A stretch of DNA of 64,000 bases from Marinobacterium halophilum (GTDB lineage: Bacteria > Pseudomonadota > Gammaproteobacteria > Pseudomonadales > Balneatricaceae), in assembly GCF_003014615.1 (NCBI RefSeq), contig NZ_PYGI01000001.1:216934-280933 (forward strand), in the 5' to 3' direction. The notes beneath the pieces are model-generated. The model was not told where the DNA came from. It saw only the letters and a program-made list of their open reading frames with translations, and ran no database searches. Both the position numbers and the translations under genes were made by a program. Below are positions 24,219-32,129 of the stretch, in pieces. Every line of letters starts with the position of its first letter. The first letter of the stretch is position 1.

Positions 24219-25667
24219 TCAGGCGATGTCGACGCAGAGGTATTTCACCTTCAGATAGTCTTCAATCCCGTACTTGGAGCCTTCCTTGCCGAGGCCGGAC
24301 TGCTTGACGCCACCGAAGGGCGCAACCTCATTGGAGATGATGCCGGTATTGATACCGATCATGCCGCTTTCCAGTGCTTCACCGACCCGGTAGACACGAC
24401 GGACATCGTTGGTGAAGAAGTAGGCGGCCAGGCCGTAGATGGTGTCATTGGCGTACTGCAGCACTTCGGCTTCGCTGTCGAAGCGGATCAGCGTGGCGAT
24501 CGGGCCAAAGATTTCGTCATTGGCGATATCCATGGAGTGATCGACGCCGGTGAGGATTTTCGGGTTGATGTACTGACCCTGTTCCTCGATTTCGCTGCCC
24601 AGGGTCACCAGTTCAGCACCCTTGGCCAGTGCATCGTCCAGCAATACCTGCATGCCGTCGATGGCACGGGTGGTGATCATCGGGCCGATATCGGTGCCGT
24701 TTTCCAATCCGTTACCCACGCGCAGCTTGGCGACTTCGGCGGTGAACTTGGCCAGAAACTCGTCATAGACGGCGCTGTGAATATAGAAGCGGTTGACGCA
24801 GACGCAGGTCTGGCCACCGTTGCGGAATTTGGCCACGACGCCACTGGCGACTGCCTTATCGATGTCCGCATCCTCGAACACGATGAACGGCGCGTTGCCG
24901 CCCAGTTCCAGCGAGGTCTTCTTGATGGTCGATGCACACTGGCCATACAGGGTGCGTCCCACCGGGGTTGAACCGGTAAAAGAGAACTTGCTGATCAGCG
25001 GGTGCTGAGTCAGTGCGCCGCCCAGCGTACGGGACTCACCGGTCACGATATTGAAGATACCAGCCGGAATACCGGCGCGGTCCGCCAGTTCGGCCAGCGC
25101 CAACGCGGTAAACGGGGTTTCCGAGGCCGGCTTGATCACGATGCTGCAGCCCGCGGCCAGTGCCGGTGCTGCCTTGCGGGTGATCATGGCGGCAGGAAAA
25201 TTCCACGGCGTGATCGCACTGCATACACCTACCGGCTGCTTGATGGTGGTGATGCGGTTGCTGCTCACGGTCTGCGGAATGGTTTCGCCGTAGACGCGTT
25301 TGCCTTCTTCGGCAAACCACTCAATAAAGGAAGCGGCGTAGCGAATCTCGCCCTTGGCTTCATGCAAAGGTTTGCCTTGCTCAAGGGTCATGATGCGGGC
25401 CAGGTCGTCGACGTTGGCTTCGATCAGATCAAACCAGCGGCGCAGGATTTGGGCACGTTCCTTGGCGGTGCGTGCGCTCCAGGCGGGCATGGCTGCGTGA
25501 GCGTGAACAATAGCGTCTTCAACCTGTTCCAGTGACAGACTCGGGACGCTGCCCAGAGACTCTTGTGAAGCGGGGTTGTTGACGTTGATGGTGTTGGCAG
25601 CGTCGACCCATTGGCCGTTGATGTAGCAGGACTGCCGGAACAGTGTGGGAGATGTCAGTGTTTTCAT
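24219..25667 (-). CDS. NAD(P)-dependent semialdehyde dehydrogenase, probable malic semialdehyde dehydrogenase
   Basis: 482 residues from the ATG at 25667, the length of E. coli GabD; a GTG at 25700 would add 11. Aldehyde dehydrogenase motifs are complete: TPWNFPAAMITRKAAPALAAG, the catalytic Glu in LELGGNAPFIVF, the catalytic Cys in GGQTCVCVNRFY and the ending VAPFGGVKQSGLG. By sequence it is in the succinate-semialdehyde dehydrogenase group. By position, between cntA and cntB, it most likely oxidises malic semialdehyde, the second product of carnitine cleavage, to D-malate. That substrate is inferred, following the pathway described in Acinetobacter. Confidence 0.88.
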   Translation of the reverse strand: MKTLTSPTLFRQSCYINGQWVDAANTINVNNPASQESLGSVPSLSLEQVEDAIVHAHAAMPAWSARTAKERAQILRRWFDLIEANVDDLARIMTLEQGKPLHEAKGEIRYAASFIEWFAEEGKRVYGETIPQTVSSNRITTIKQPVGVCSAITPWNFPAAMITRKAAPALAAGCSIVIKPASETPFTALALAELADRAGIPAGIFNIVTGESRTLGGALTQHPLISKFSFTGSTPVGRTLYGQCASTIKKTSLELGGNAPFIVFEDADIDKAVASGVVAKFRNGGQTCVCVNRFYIHSAVYDEFLAKFTAEVAKLRVGNGLENGTDIGPMITTRAIDGMQVLLDDALAKGAELVTLGSEIEEQGQYINPKILTGVDHSMDIANDEIFGPIATLIRFDSEAEVLQYANDTIYGLAAYFFTNDVRRVYRVGEALESGMIGINTGIISNEVAPFGGVKQSGLGKEGSKYGIEDYLKVKYLCVDIA

Positions 25668-25717
25668 GGTATACAGCGTCTCTGCGGGGTGCCTGGGCAC
25701 CCCGTGATGAATGAGGT

Positions 25718-26842
25718 TCAGCTCAGGTGGGACTTGGCAATTATCTGGTGGAAATGCGCCACGCCGTGCTCACTGATGCCGCTGCGCTGACGGTCAGCCA
25801 TGATGCGGCCCTGGCCACGGTAGCCGCGTGATTTCAGGCCGCGCTGCACGCTTTCCACGAGACGCAGGTCTTCCGGGCGGAAAACGGTGCGGTACCACTC
25901 AACCAGCTCTTTCTGGTACTCGGTCAATTCCTCGTTGAGAAAATAGATGTCGTAGTACTGCAGGGTTTCGCCGGCGCTGACCGGGAATTCATAAATAGCG
26001 GTCATGAAATCGCCCCCCGGCGGCATGTTGAACATGGTGCTGGGCCAGATCCAGAAGCCGGAGAATTTGGGGTCGGTCACGGAGCTGTCGAACTGGAACG
26101 AATTTTCCGATGATGTTGCTTCACCGATCTGGACCGTCCAGTTGTTGTGCAGCTGGTGCTCGTATACATCGACATTCACGGAGCTGGCGAAGCTGACGTG
26201 GTTGGTCGGGCAGTGGTAGCACTCGATGTAGTTATCGACGATGGTTTTCCAGTTGGCCGGGGTATGGCTGATGAAGCGGGCCGCAAGCTTGAGATCCTTG
26301 ATCACGGCGCAGGCTTCGTTCATTTTCTCGGCCAGACCGGGCAGCTGTTCTTCAATCGGCTGGGGCTCGCCTTCGGTCAGGTTGATGTAGATAAAACCGG
26401 CGTGCTCGGTGACGTGGAACGGCACCAAACCCAGTGCGTCGCCTTCAAAATTATTCACGTTTTCGCAATTGGTGGCGTGTGCCAGTTTGCCATCCAGTTT
26501 GAATGCCCAGGCGTGATACGGGCAAGTGATCACGTTCTTGGCTTTGCCCGCGGACTCGCTCATCAACTGATGGCCACGGTGCGGACAGACATTATAGAAG
26601 CCGCGCAGCACGCTATCCCGTCCGCGCACGATCACCAGGCTCTCGCCGATGATTTCGCGGGTGATGTAAGCGTTTTTCTCTGCCACTTCGCTGCCATGTG
26701 CCACGCACACCCATGAATTGGCGAAGATGGTTTCTTTCTCAGTTTCGAAGATCTCGGCTGAGGTGTAGTACTGCGCAGGGATGGTCCACGCGTTATCGAT
26801 GTCGATATGGTCATCCAGAGAAAGTGTTTGCTTGGCGCTCAT
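25718..26842 (-). CDS. cntA: Carnitine monooxygenase, Rieske oxygenase subunit (CntA/YeaW)
   Basis: 374 residues, the same as E. coli YeaW. The Rieske 2Fe-2S ligands are in NVCPHRGHQL and ITCPYHAWAF. The mononuclear iron site is NYIECYHCPTNH, with both His five residues apart. Three residues before the first His stands Glu, where most Rieske oxygenases bridge with Asp; a bridging Glu is a known CntA trait. The C-terminus (SVQRGLKSRGYRGQGRIM) closely follows Acinetobacter CntA as I recall it. The enzyme splits L-carnitine into trimethylamine and malic semialdehyde, using electrons from CntB. It is first in its operon, behind a good sigma-70 promoter at 26893-26921. Confidence 0.92.
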   Translation of the reverse strand: MSAKQTLSLDDHIDIDNAWTIPAQYYTSAEIFETEKETIFANSWVCVAHGSEVAEKNAYITREIIGESLVIVRGRDSVLRGFYNVCPHRGHQLMSESAGKAKNVITCPYHAWAFKLDGKLAHATNCENVNNFEGDALGLVPFHVTEHAGFIYINLTEGEPQPIEEQLPGLAEKMNEACAVIKDLKLAARFISHTPANWKTIVDNYIECYHCPTNHVSFASSVNVDVYEHQLHNNWTVQIGEATSSENSFQFDSSVTDPKFSGFWIWPSTMFNMPPGGDFMTAIYEFPVSAGETLQYYDIYFLNEELTEYQKELVEWYRTVFRPEDLRLVESVQRGLKSRGYRGQGRIMADRQRSGISEHGVAHFHQIIAKSHLS

Positions 26843-26865
26843 GGCAGGCTCCGCTTATTGTTTTT

Positions 26866-26884
26866 TGTAAACCCATAGTTAACA
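26866..26884. promoter_or_regulatory. Shared 19-nt motif, copy 2 (cntA promoter)
   Basis: TGTAAACCCATAGTTAACA matches copy 1 at 13 of 19 positions. On the minus strand it begins one or two bases after the transcription start predicted from the cntA promoter, a position where a bound protein would block initiation or clearance. Confidence 0.6.
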
Positions 26885-26892
26885 AGATGTGG

Positions 26893-26921
26893 ATGCTATC
26901 GAGCTTTAAATTCCGGGTCAA
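26893..26921 (-). promoter_or_regulatory. Sigma-70 promoter of the cntA operon
   Basis: On the minus strand TTGACC (26921-26916), 17 bases, TAGCAT (26898-26893). Transcription should start near 26886, giving a leader of about 45 bases. Confidence 0.6.
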
Positions 26922-27050
26922 GCCACTTGTGAGCAGTTTTCTCAAAATTCAGTAAATACCAGCGTTAATGCACCACTTTAGTTGCATATCCAACAGGCAT
27001 GGATCAATTTAAGGAGGATTTTACTACTTGATTCGGCGGTGAATTTTTTG

Positions 27051-27080
27051 TTGACACGGCCACGTACGACTCATTAGATT
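27051..27080 (+). promoter_or_regulatory. Sigma-70 promoter of the BCCT transporter gene
   Basis: A consensus TTGACA at 27051-27056, 18 bases, then TAGATT at 27075-27080 (TTAGAT with 17-base spacing is the alternative). The start would fall near 27087. The third 19-nt motif overlaps the -10 element and the start point. Confidence 0.6.
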
Positions 27081-27098
27081 GTAAACCGCAAGTTTATT
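27080..27098. promoter_or_regulatory. Shared 19-nt motif, copy 3 (BCCT promoter)
   Basis: TGTAAACCGCAAGTTTATT matches copy 1 at 13 of 19 positions and keeps TGTAA and AGTTTA of the motif, though the right half-site is degraded. It covers about -7 to +12 of the predicted BCCT transcript, so a bound protein should repress. Confidence 0.5.
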
Positions 27099-27285
27099 TA
27101 CTCCACGGCTGGCAGCGATGTCGAGGGAGGCTGGAGTCAATAGGCGTGCGGGGCCTGGCAAGGGCTGTTCGGGTGCGGGTCCGCCCGGTCGGCGGCCGTC
27201 TGTCGGGCGCAGAGGATCGCTAGCGTTGCTGGTCCCCCGCTGGTAGCCGGCGTTCTAATAATAAAATAAACGATAGGTATCTCGA
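27087..27285 (+). other. Long GC-rich 5' leader of the BCCT gene
   Basis: About 200 bases lie between the predicted transcription start and the BCCT start codon. The stretch from about 27140 to 27255 is very GC-rich and full of short inverted repeats, for example CGCTGG-TAG-CCGGCG at about 27239-27253, then turns abruptly AT-rich before the ATG. I recognised no known riboswitch core. No open reading frame with a ribosome site was seen. The rest of the cntA-BCCT gap (26922-27050) holds nothing that I recognise. Confidence 0.4.
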
Positions 27286-28905
27286 ATGAGTACAGAGCAA
27301 AACAATAATAAAATGGCGATTGACCCCGCCATTCTATGGCCTGCGGTGTTGGTAATTCTGGCAGCCAGTATCCCGCTGGCGATCAACCCTGTCGCTGGTA
27401 AGGTCATCATCGGCCAGCTGCTTGGCTGGTTTACTGGTCAATTCGGGTGGCTGTACCTGTTGTCCGGTGTCGGCAGTTTCTTTTTCATGTGTTGGCTTGC
27501 TTTCGGGCCGGTTGGCAGGATCAAGCTGGGTACTCCTGAAGACAAGCCCGAGTTCAAGAAGGCGTCATGGATTGCGATGCTGTTCTGTGCAGGGATTGGC
27601 ATCTCGATCTGTAACTGGGCGTTTGTTGAGCCGCTCTATTTCATGACCACGCCGCCTTTGGGGGTTGAAGCCAATACCCATGCCGCAGCTGAATGGGCGG
27701 CGATGTACCCGATGTTTCATTGGGGTGTTGTGCCCTGGGCGTTGTATCTGATGCCCGCGCTGCCGATTGGTTATGCACTGTATGTACGTAAGGTACACGT
27801 ACTGCGCTTGAGTGAAGCCTGTCGTGGTGTGTTGGGTGATCTGGTGGATGGCCCGGTCGGCAAATTGATCGATGTAATCGTGATCTTTTCCATTGTTGGC
27901 GGTGTGGGTACGTCATTGGGGCTGTCGGTACCGCTGGTGTCGGAACTGTTTCAGACCATGTTTGGCCTGGAAGACTCTTTTGGGTTGCAGATGATGATTC
28001 TGGCGGCCTGGATCGCGATGATCGCCTGGAGTGTTTACAACGGTCTTAATAAGGGTATTCAAACCCTGTCCAATATCAACGCGGTGTTGGCCGTCGTGTT
28101 GCTGGCGTTCATCCTGCTGGCGGGTTCAACCGTGTTCCTGCTGAACCTCTGGTCCAACAGTTTCGGTCTGTTCATGGATAACTTCTTCCGTATCAATTTC
28201 TGGACCGATCCGATCGACAAAGGTGGCTTCCCTGAAGGCTGGACCATGTTCTACTGGGCCTGGTGGATCGCGTATGCACCGATGATGGGGCTGTTTGTGG
28301 CGCGTGTATCCCGTGGCCGTACCATCAAGGAGTTGATCGTCAACGGTGTTGTCTGGGGCAGCATTGGTTGCTGGGCCTTCTTTGCCATCTGGGGTGGCTA
28401 TGCGATCGACCTGAGCGTGAACGGTGGTGTCGACCTGCAGTCGATCCTGAGTGAGCAGGGCATTCCGGCGACAGTGGTTGCGGTGCTGCAAACGCTGCCG
28501 GCAGCTGACCTGGTGATCCCGGTCTTTACATTGCTGTGCTTCGTATTTCTGGCAACGACAGTGGATTCATCGGCCTACATGCTGGCTGCCATCTGCACCA
28601 AGGAGATTACCGGCTATCAGGAGCCTGCGCGCTGGAACCGTATTCTCTGGACTCTGGTGTTGGCGATGGTCGGTGTGGGTCTGCTGTCGGCAGGTGGCCT
28701 CAAGGCGGTGCAGTCTTCAACCGTACTGGTGGCACTGCCAATGATCCCAGTGTTGTTCATTATGGCGGCTTCGCTGCTGCGCTGGGTGTATCAGGACTTT
28801 GGTTCAGATTTGGCTCCGCATGCGCTAGCCCGCTGCCAGTATAAAGGTGAAAATGTGAAAGTGTGTACGTACAGCGGTGAGCAAACCAGCCTCAAACGTG
28901 CATGA
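27286..28905 (+). CDS. BCCT-family transporter, probable carnitine importer
   Basis: 539 residues with about twelve membrane helices. The family signature WTMFYWAWWIAYAPMMGLF around residues 315-335 contains the tryptophan box that cages trimethylammonium groups, and ARVSRGRTIKELI follows. BCCT carriers import betaine, choline or carnitine. Being divergent from cntA, under a promoter sharing the same 19-nt motif, it is most likely the carnitine importer, like the BCCT gene yeaV beside yeaW in E. coli. It lacks the long charged terminal tails of osmoregulated BCCT proteins, which fits a catabolic role. Confidence 0.88.
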   Translation: MSTEQNNNKMAIDPAILWPAVLVILAASIPLAINPVAGKVIIGQLLGWFTGQFGWLYLLSGVGSFFFMCWLAFGPVGRIKLGTPEDKPEFKKASWIAMLFCAGIGISICNWAFVEPLYFMTTPPLGVEANTHAAAEWAAMYPMFHWGVVPWALYLMPALPIGYALYVRKVHVLRLSEACRGVLGDLVDGPVGKLIDVIVIFSIVGGVGTSLGLSVPLVSELFQTMFGLEDSFGLQMMILAAWIAMIAWSVYNGLNKGIQTLSNINAVLAVVLLAFILLAGSTVFLLNLWSNSFGLFMDNFFRINFWTDPIDKGGFPEGWTMFYWAWWIAYAPMMGLFVARVSRGRTIKELIVNGVVWGSIGCWAFFAIWGGYAIDLSVNGGVDLQSILSEQGIPATVVAVLQTLPAADLVIPVFTLLCFVFLATTVDSSAYMLAAICTKEITGYQEPARWNRILWTLVLAMVGVGLLSAGGLKAVQSSTVLVALPMIPVLFIMAASLLRWVYQDFGSDLAPHALARCQYKGENVKVCTYSGEQTSLKRA

Positions 28906-28958
28906 CAGGGAGTATTGGGTGGCGTGCTGAAGCGCGCCTCCGATTTGGCTCCAAATGA

Positions 28959-28982
28959 CCCCGGCCTGGTGCCGGGGTTTTT
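28959..28982 (+). terminator. Intrinsic terminator of the BCCT gene
   Basis: Perfect 7-bp stem CCCCGGC/GCCGGGG, loop CTGGT, followed by TTTTT. It lies between the BCCT gene and the convergent TetR gene. Confidence 0.88.
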
Positions 28983-28999
28983 CGTTGGTGCAGGGCGGG

Positions 29000-29608
29000 T
29001 CAGGCGACGCGGATAAGACGGAGCAGGTTTTCGATCATGACCGTGCCCTTGGCTTCAATCGAGTAACGCTCGGTGTGGCGGAGCCAGCCATAAAACAGTC
29101 CCGAAAGAGTGGCATGTAGCAAGTCGGTGGCAGCTTCAGCAGGAAGGCTCAACTGGCCGCGATCGTGGGCCAGTTGAAAATACTTCAGCAGCACGGCGTA
29201 CGTATCATGAGAGATTTCCTCCTGCATGGCCTGCGGGTCAATGTCACTGAAAAATTCGCAGCGGTACATCAGAATGGAATGGACACGCTTGTGGCGTGGT
29301 TGTTCCAGGCGCGCCAACCCCTTGATACAGGCCAGACGGATCGCTTCCAGTGGGCATTGGTCGGCCGTTGGAGCGTCCACCTGATCAACCAGGTCCTGAA
29401 ACGGCATGCGCACCCGATCCAGCATGGCATGGAACAGGTCTGCCTTGTTTTTGAAGTGCCAGTAGACGGCACCGCGTGTCATGCCGGCGTGGCGCGCAAT
29501 CTGTTCAAGGGAGGAGCGGGAGACGCCGTGTTCCATGAACATCTCTTCAGCCGCGTCGATCAATGCCTCGCGCGTGGCGGCGGCTTCGGCTTTGGTGCGT
29601 CGTGCCAT
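29000..29608 (-). CDS. TetR/AcrR-family repressor (TtgR/AcrR-like)
   Basis: 202 residues from the ATG at 29608 (MARRTKAEAAATREALIDAA); the longer frame from 29683 would run through its own operator. Residues 10-56 form the TetR HTH with SSLEQIARHAGMTRGAVYWHF, which closely resembles AcrR, TtgR and MexL-type regulators of RND pumps. The C-terminal half is the ligand pocket (AIRLACIKGLARL, YCEFFSDI-like region). A 26-base palindrome of AcrR-box type lies 68 bases upstream and another precedes the RND operon at 14.8 kb, so this is probably that pump's repressor despite the 13-kb separation. Confidence 0.85.
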   Translation of the reverse strand: MARRTKAEAAATREALIDAAEEMFMEHGVSRSSLEQIARHAGMTRGAVYWHFKNKADLFHAMLDRVRMPFQDLVDQVDAPTADQCPLEAIRLACIKGLARLEQPRHKRVHSILMYRCEFFSDIDPQAMQEEISHDTYAVLLKYFQLAHDRGQLSLPAEAATDLLHATLSGLFYGWLRHTERYSIEAKGTVMIENLLRLIRVA

Positions 29609-29675
29609 AACGGTATGCCTTATTAAAACGGGTACAAAAAACGAGCTTATTTTAGCGTATAGAGGGTAAAAACAT

Positions 29676-29701
29676 CTATACATCTTTGTTTGTATGTATA
29701 G
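29676..29701. promoter_or_regulatory. AcrR-box-like palindrome upstream of tetR
   Basis: Perfect 8-bp inverted repeat CTATACAT / ATGTATAG separated by ten bases (CTTTGTTTGT). Size and flanks resemble the E. coli AcrR operator and the palindrome at 14784-14811. It lies between the divergent TetR and PepSY-flavodoxin genes and could control both. Confidence 0.6.
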
Positions 29702-29815
29702 CGGTACCTATCCATCTTTACAGATCTTTACGCACAATTAACCCTTGTTTAAGTAACGTTGAAATACAATTCAACCATCGCTAAATCAGAGCCGTGACCG
29801 GCTAAGGATGGTTCA

Positions 29816-31975
29816 ATGAGGGCATGTTTACTGACGCTGCATCGCTGGCTGGCGCTGCTGCTGACGCCACTGTTTTTGCTGATTACGCTGACTGGCATGG
29901 TATTGGCGTTCAAGCCGGTGCTGAGTGACTTGTCGGCACCGCCCTATGCGGGGGCTGTCGATACTGTGCAGTTGATCAAATTGCTTGAAAAGCAGTCGGG
30001 GCAGGGGAATATCAACATGGTGCAGAGGAGCGTCATGTCGGGTCAGTGGATGATCCCGGATATGGGAGAGTTTCAGCTGGATACGGCTGAACAAGTGGGT
30101 AACGGTGTAGATCGTACTGCCGATTTTTTTGCATGGGTGAAAGAGCTGCACAAAGATCTGCTGCTTGATGCCGGCGATCTGGTGGAGTGGGTAACCTATG
30201 CCATGCTGGCGATCATGGTGGTCGGTGTGTTGTTGGGGTGGCCCAAGTTCAGCCAATCCCTTATCGGTTGGCATCAATGGTTGGGTGTCTGGTTGCTGCC
30301 GCTGGCATTGCTGCTGCCGTTAACTGCCATTCTCATGACACTGCATATTGGCCGCCCTGATTACGGACTGCAACAGAATGTCGAGCAGACGTCATTGGTG
30401 CAGGGTATTCGTCAGGCAGCCGTTGAACATGATCTGTCGAATATGACAGCTGTACGCCGCTTTAAGGCAGGATCAGTGATGATTCAGCTGCCGGAGCAGC
30501 TGTTGGTCGTCAGTGGCGACAAGGTGACGTCAGTAGAGTCGGGTGCCAACCTGCCCAAGCAGCTGCATGAAGGTCTGTGGGCGGGCTGGTTCTCAGGCAT
30601 TTTCAATGCGCTGGTTGCAGGGCTGGTCGGTGGCTTGACGCTGACCGGCGGGCTTAGTTGGTTACGTCGTCAGCGTGCGGCTGGCGTTAGCCAGGTACAG
30701 GATGGGGCGCAGGTGCTCGTGGTGTTTGCCAGTCAGACGGGGACGGCGCAAGGTCTTGCTACGGCGACGGCTGGTATGCTGGAGCAGGCGGGCATCCCGG
30801 CTGATCAGGGTTCTATTGCTGCGTTCAAGCCAGCGGACTGGAAGTGCTATCAACAGGTGCTGGTGATCGCCTCTACGACGGGGGATGGTGAGCTGCCCGA
30901 GATGGCGCGTAGCTGGGTCAAAGCATTGCCGGCGGGGAGTTTGAAGGGAGTACATTTTAGCTTATTGGCCCTGGGTGATCGTCGTTATGAGCACTTCTGT
31001 GCCGGGGGTCATCAGCTACAGCAGGCGCTGTTTGGTGCAGGTGCAACTGAACAGGTGCCGCTGCATGAGGTTGATGCTGACCCGGCCATGGAGTGGGCAA
31101 GCTGGTTGAAGCAATTGGGGCAGCAGCATGGTTGGGCCTTACGAACCGGTCATATAGCTACTCAGCGCCAGACCTGTACTGCACGGCTGATCGAACGAGT
31201 ACGTTTGGATACACCATTGGGTGATGATGCACCGCACAGTTACAGCTTGATCTTTGAAGTGCCTGAAACGCTGGCGTTCGCCCCGGGTGATCTATTCCAG
31301 TTTCAGCCGCAGACGGCTGCTGCTCCACGTACCTACTCCATCGGTTCGGCGTCCGCAACCAGTCCGGGGCATGTTCGGCTGACAGTCGGTCTGTTGCGTT
31401 ACAAGGATGATGCCGGGAAGGAAGTGCTGGGTCTGGGCAGCAGTGAATTGTGTCTTAACTGGCCGGTGGGTGAAACTCGAGAAATTGAATTGGTAGCGCA
31501 CCCGGGGTTCCATCCGCCTAAAGACCTGGAGCTGCCGCTAATCATGGTGGCAACGGGTTGTGGTATCGCGCCTTTTATCGGCTTTCTTGAGGAGCGTGCG
31601 CATGCCGGAAAGCAGGGGCCGGTCTGGTTACTGTTTGGTAACCGCCATCTTGAGGGTGATTACCTCTATCGCGACCAGATCGAAGCGATGGTTGAGCAAC
31701 AGGTCATCACGGATCTGGATACTGTTTTCTCGCGTGATGGTGGTGGTCAGCGCTACATTAGCGAGCGATTGGAACAGCATGGTGACAAGCTGCTGGACTG
31801 GATTGGTCGTGGTGCCGCGTTGTATGTCTGTGGCCGAGCGTCCACGCTGGGGAAAAGCGTAGATGAGGCCTTGATCAAGGTATTGTGCAAGCGTGGCATG
31901 TCTGATGCGTCAGCCCATGCCGAGCTTGAACGTTGGCGTGACGAGGGTGTAATGCACTGCGACCTGTTTGACTGA
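29816..31975 (+). CDS. PepSY membrane domain - flavodoxin - FAD/NAD reductase fusion
   Basis: 719 residues. Residues 1-290 are a PepSY-associated membrane domain with about four helices (LHRWLALLLTPLFLLITLTG; WHQWLGVWLLPLALLLPL). A flavodoxin domain follows at about 300-440 (VVFASQTGTAQGLA, STTGDGELPE), then a sulfite-reductase-like FAD/NAD domain (RTYSIGSA, VATGCGIAPFIGFLEER, YVCGRASTLG) to the end. It should carry electrons from NADPH through FAD and FMN to the inner membrane or periplasm; related proteins occur with iron uptake, where they may reduce ferric siderophores. AGGA lies nine bases before the ATG at 29816. It is divergent from tetR. Confidence 0.87.
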   Translation: MRACLLTLHRWLALLLTPLFLLITLTGMVLAFKPVLSDLSAPPYAGAVDTVQLIKLLEKQSGQGNINMVQRSVMSGQWMIPDMGEFQLDTAEQVGNGVDRTADFFAWVKELHKDLLLDAGDLVEWVTYAMLAIMVVGVLLGWPKFSQSLIGWHQWLGVWLLPLALLLPLTAILMTLHIGRPDYGLQQNVEQTSLVQGIRQAAVEHDLSNMTAVRRFKAGSVMIQLPEQLLVVSGDKVTSVESGANLPKQLHEGLWAGWFSGIFNALVAGLVGGLTLTGGLSWLRRQRAAGVSQVQDGAQVLVVFASQTGTAQGLATATAGMLEQAGIPADQGSIAAFKPADWKCYQQVLVIASTTGDGELPEMARSWVKALPAGSLKGVHFSLLALGDRRYEHFCAGGHQLQQALFGAGATEQVPLHEVDADPAMEWASWLKQLGQQHGWALRTGHIATQRQTCTARLIERVRLDTPLGDDAPHSYSLIFEVPETLAFAPGDLFQFQPQTAAAPRTYSIGSASATSPGHVRLTVGLLRYKDDAGKEVLGLGSSELCLNWPVGETREIELVAHPGFHPPKDLELPLIMVATGCGIAPFIGFLEERAHAGKQGPVWLLFGNRHLEGDYLYRDQIEAMVEQQVITDLDTVFSRDGGGQRYISERLEQHGDKLLDWIGRGAALYVCGRASTLGKSVDEALIKVLCKRGMSDASAHAELERWRDEGVMHCDLFD

Positions 31976-32129
31976 GAGGGCGCTTGATGATCGGGGCTGC
32001 AACGGCCCCGACTTTGCACTTGATCAAATATTGATGATAAAACCCGCTTAACAGCAGTATTTCTTGTCCTGCAGTCCTAAAATGGCCGGTAATTGTCCCG
32101 CAAACGGATTTGAGAGTCTGTCAGCTGCC

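Noticed and set aside
27030..27045. Short frame after AAGGAGG at about 27011 in the cntA-BCCT gap
   Set aside because: The only downstream start (TTG) opens four codons before a stop.
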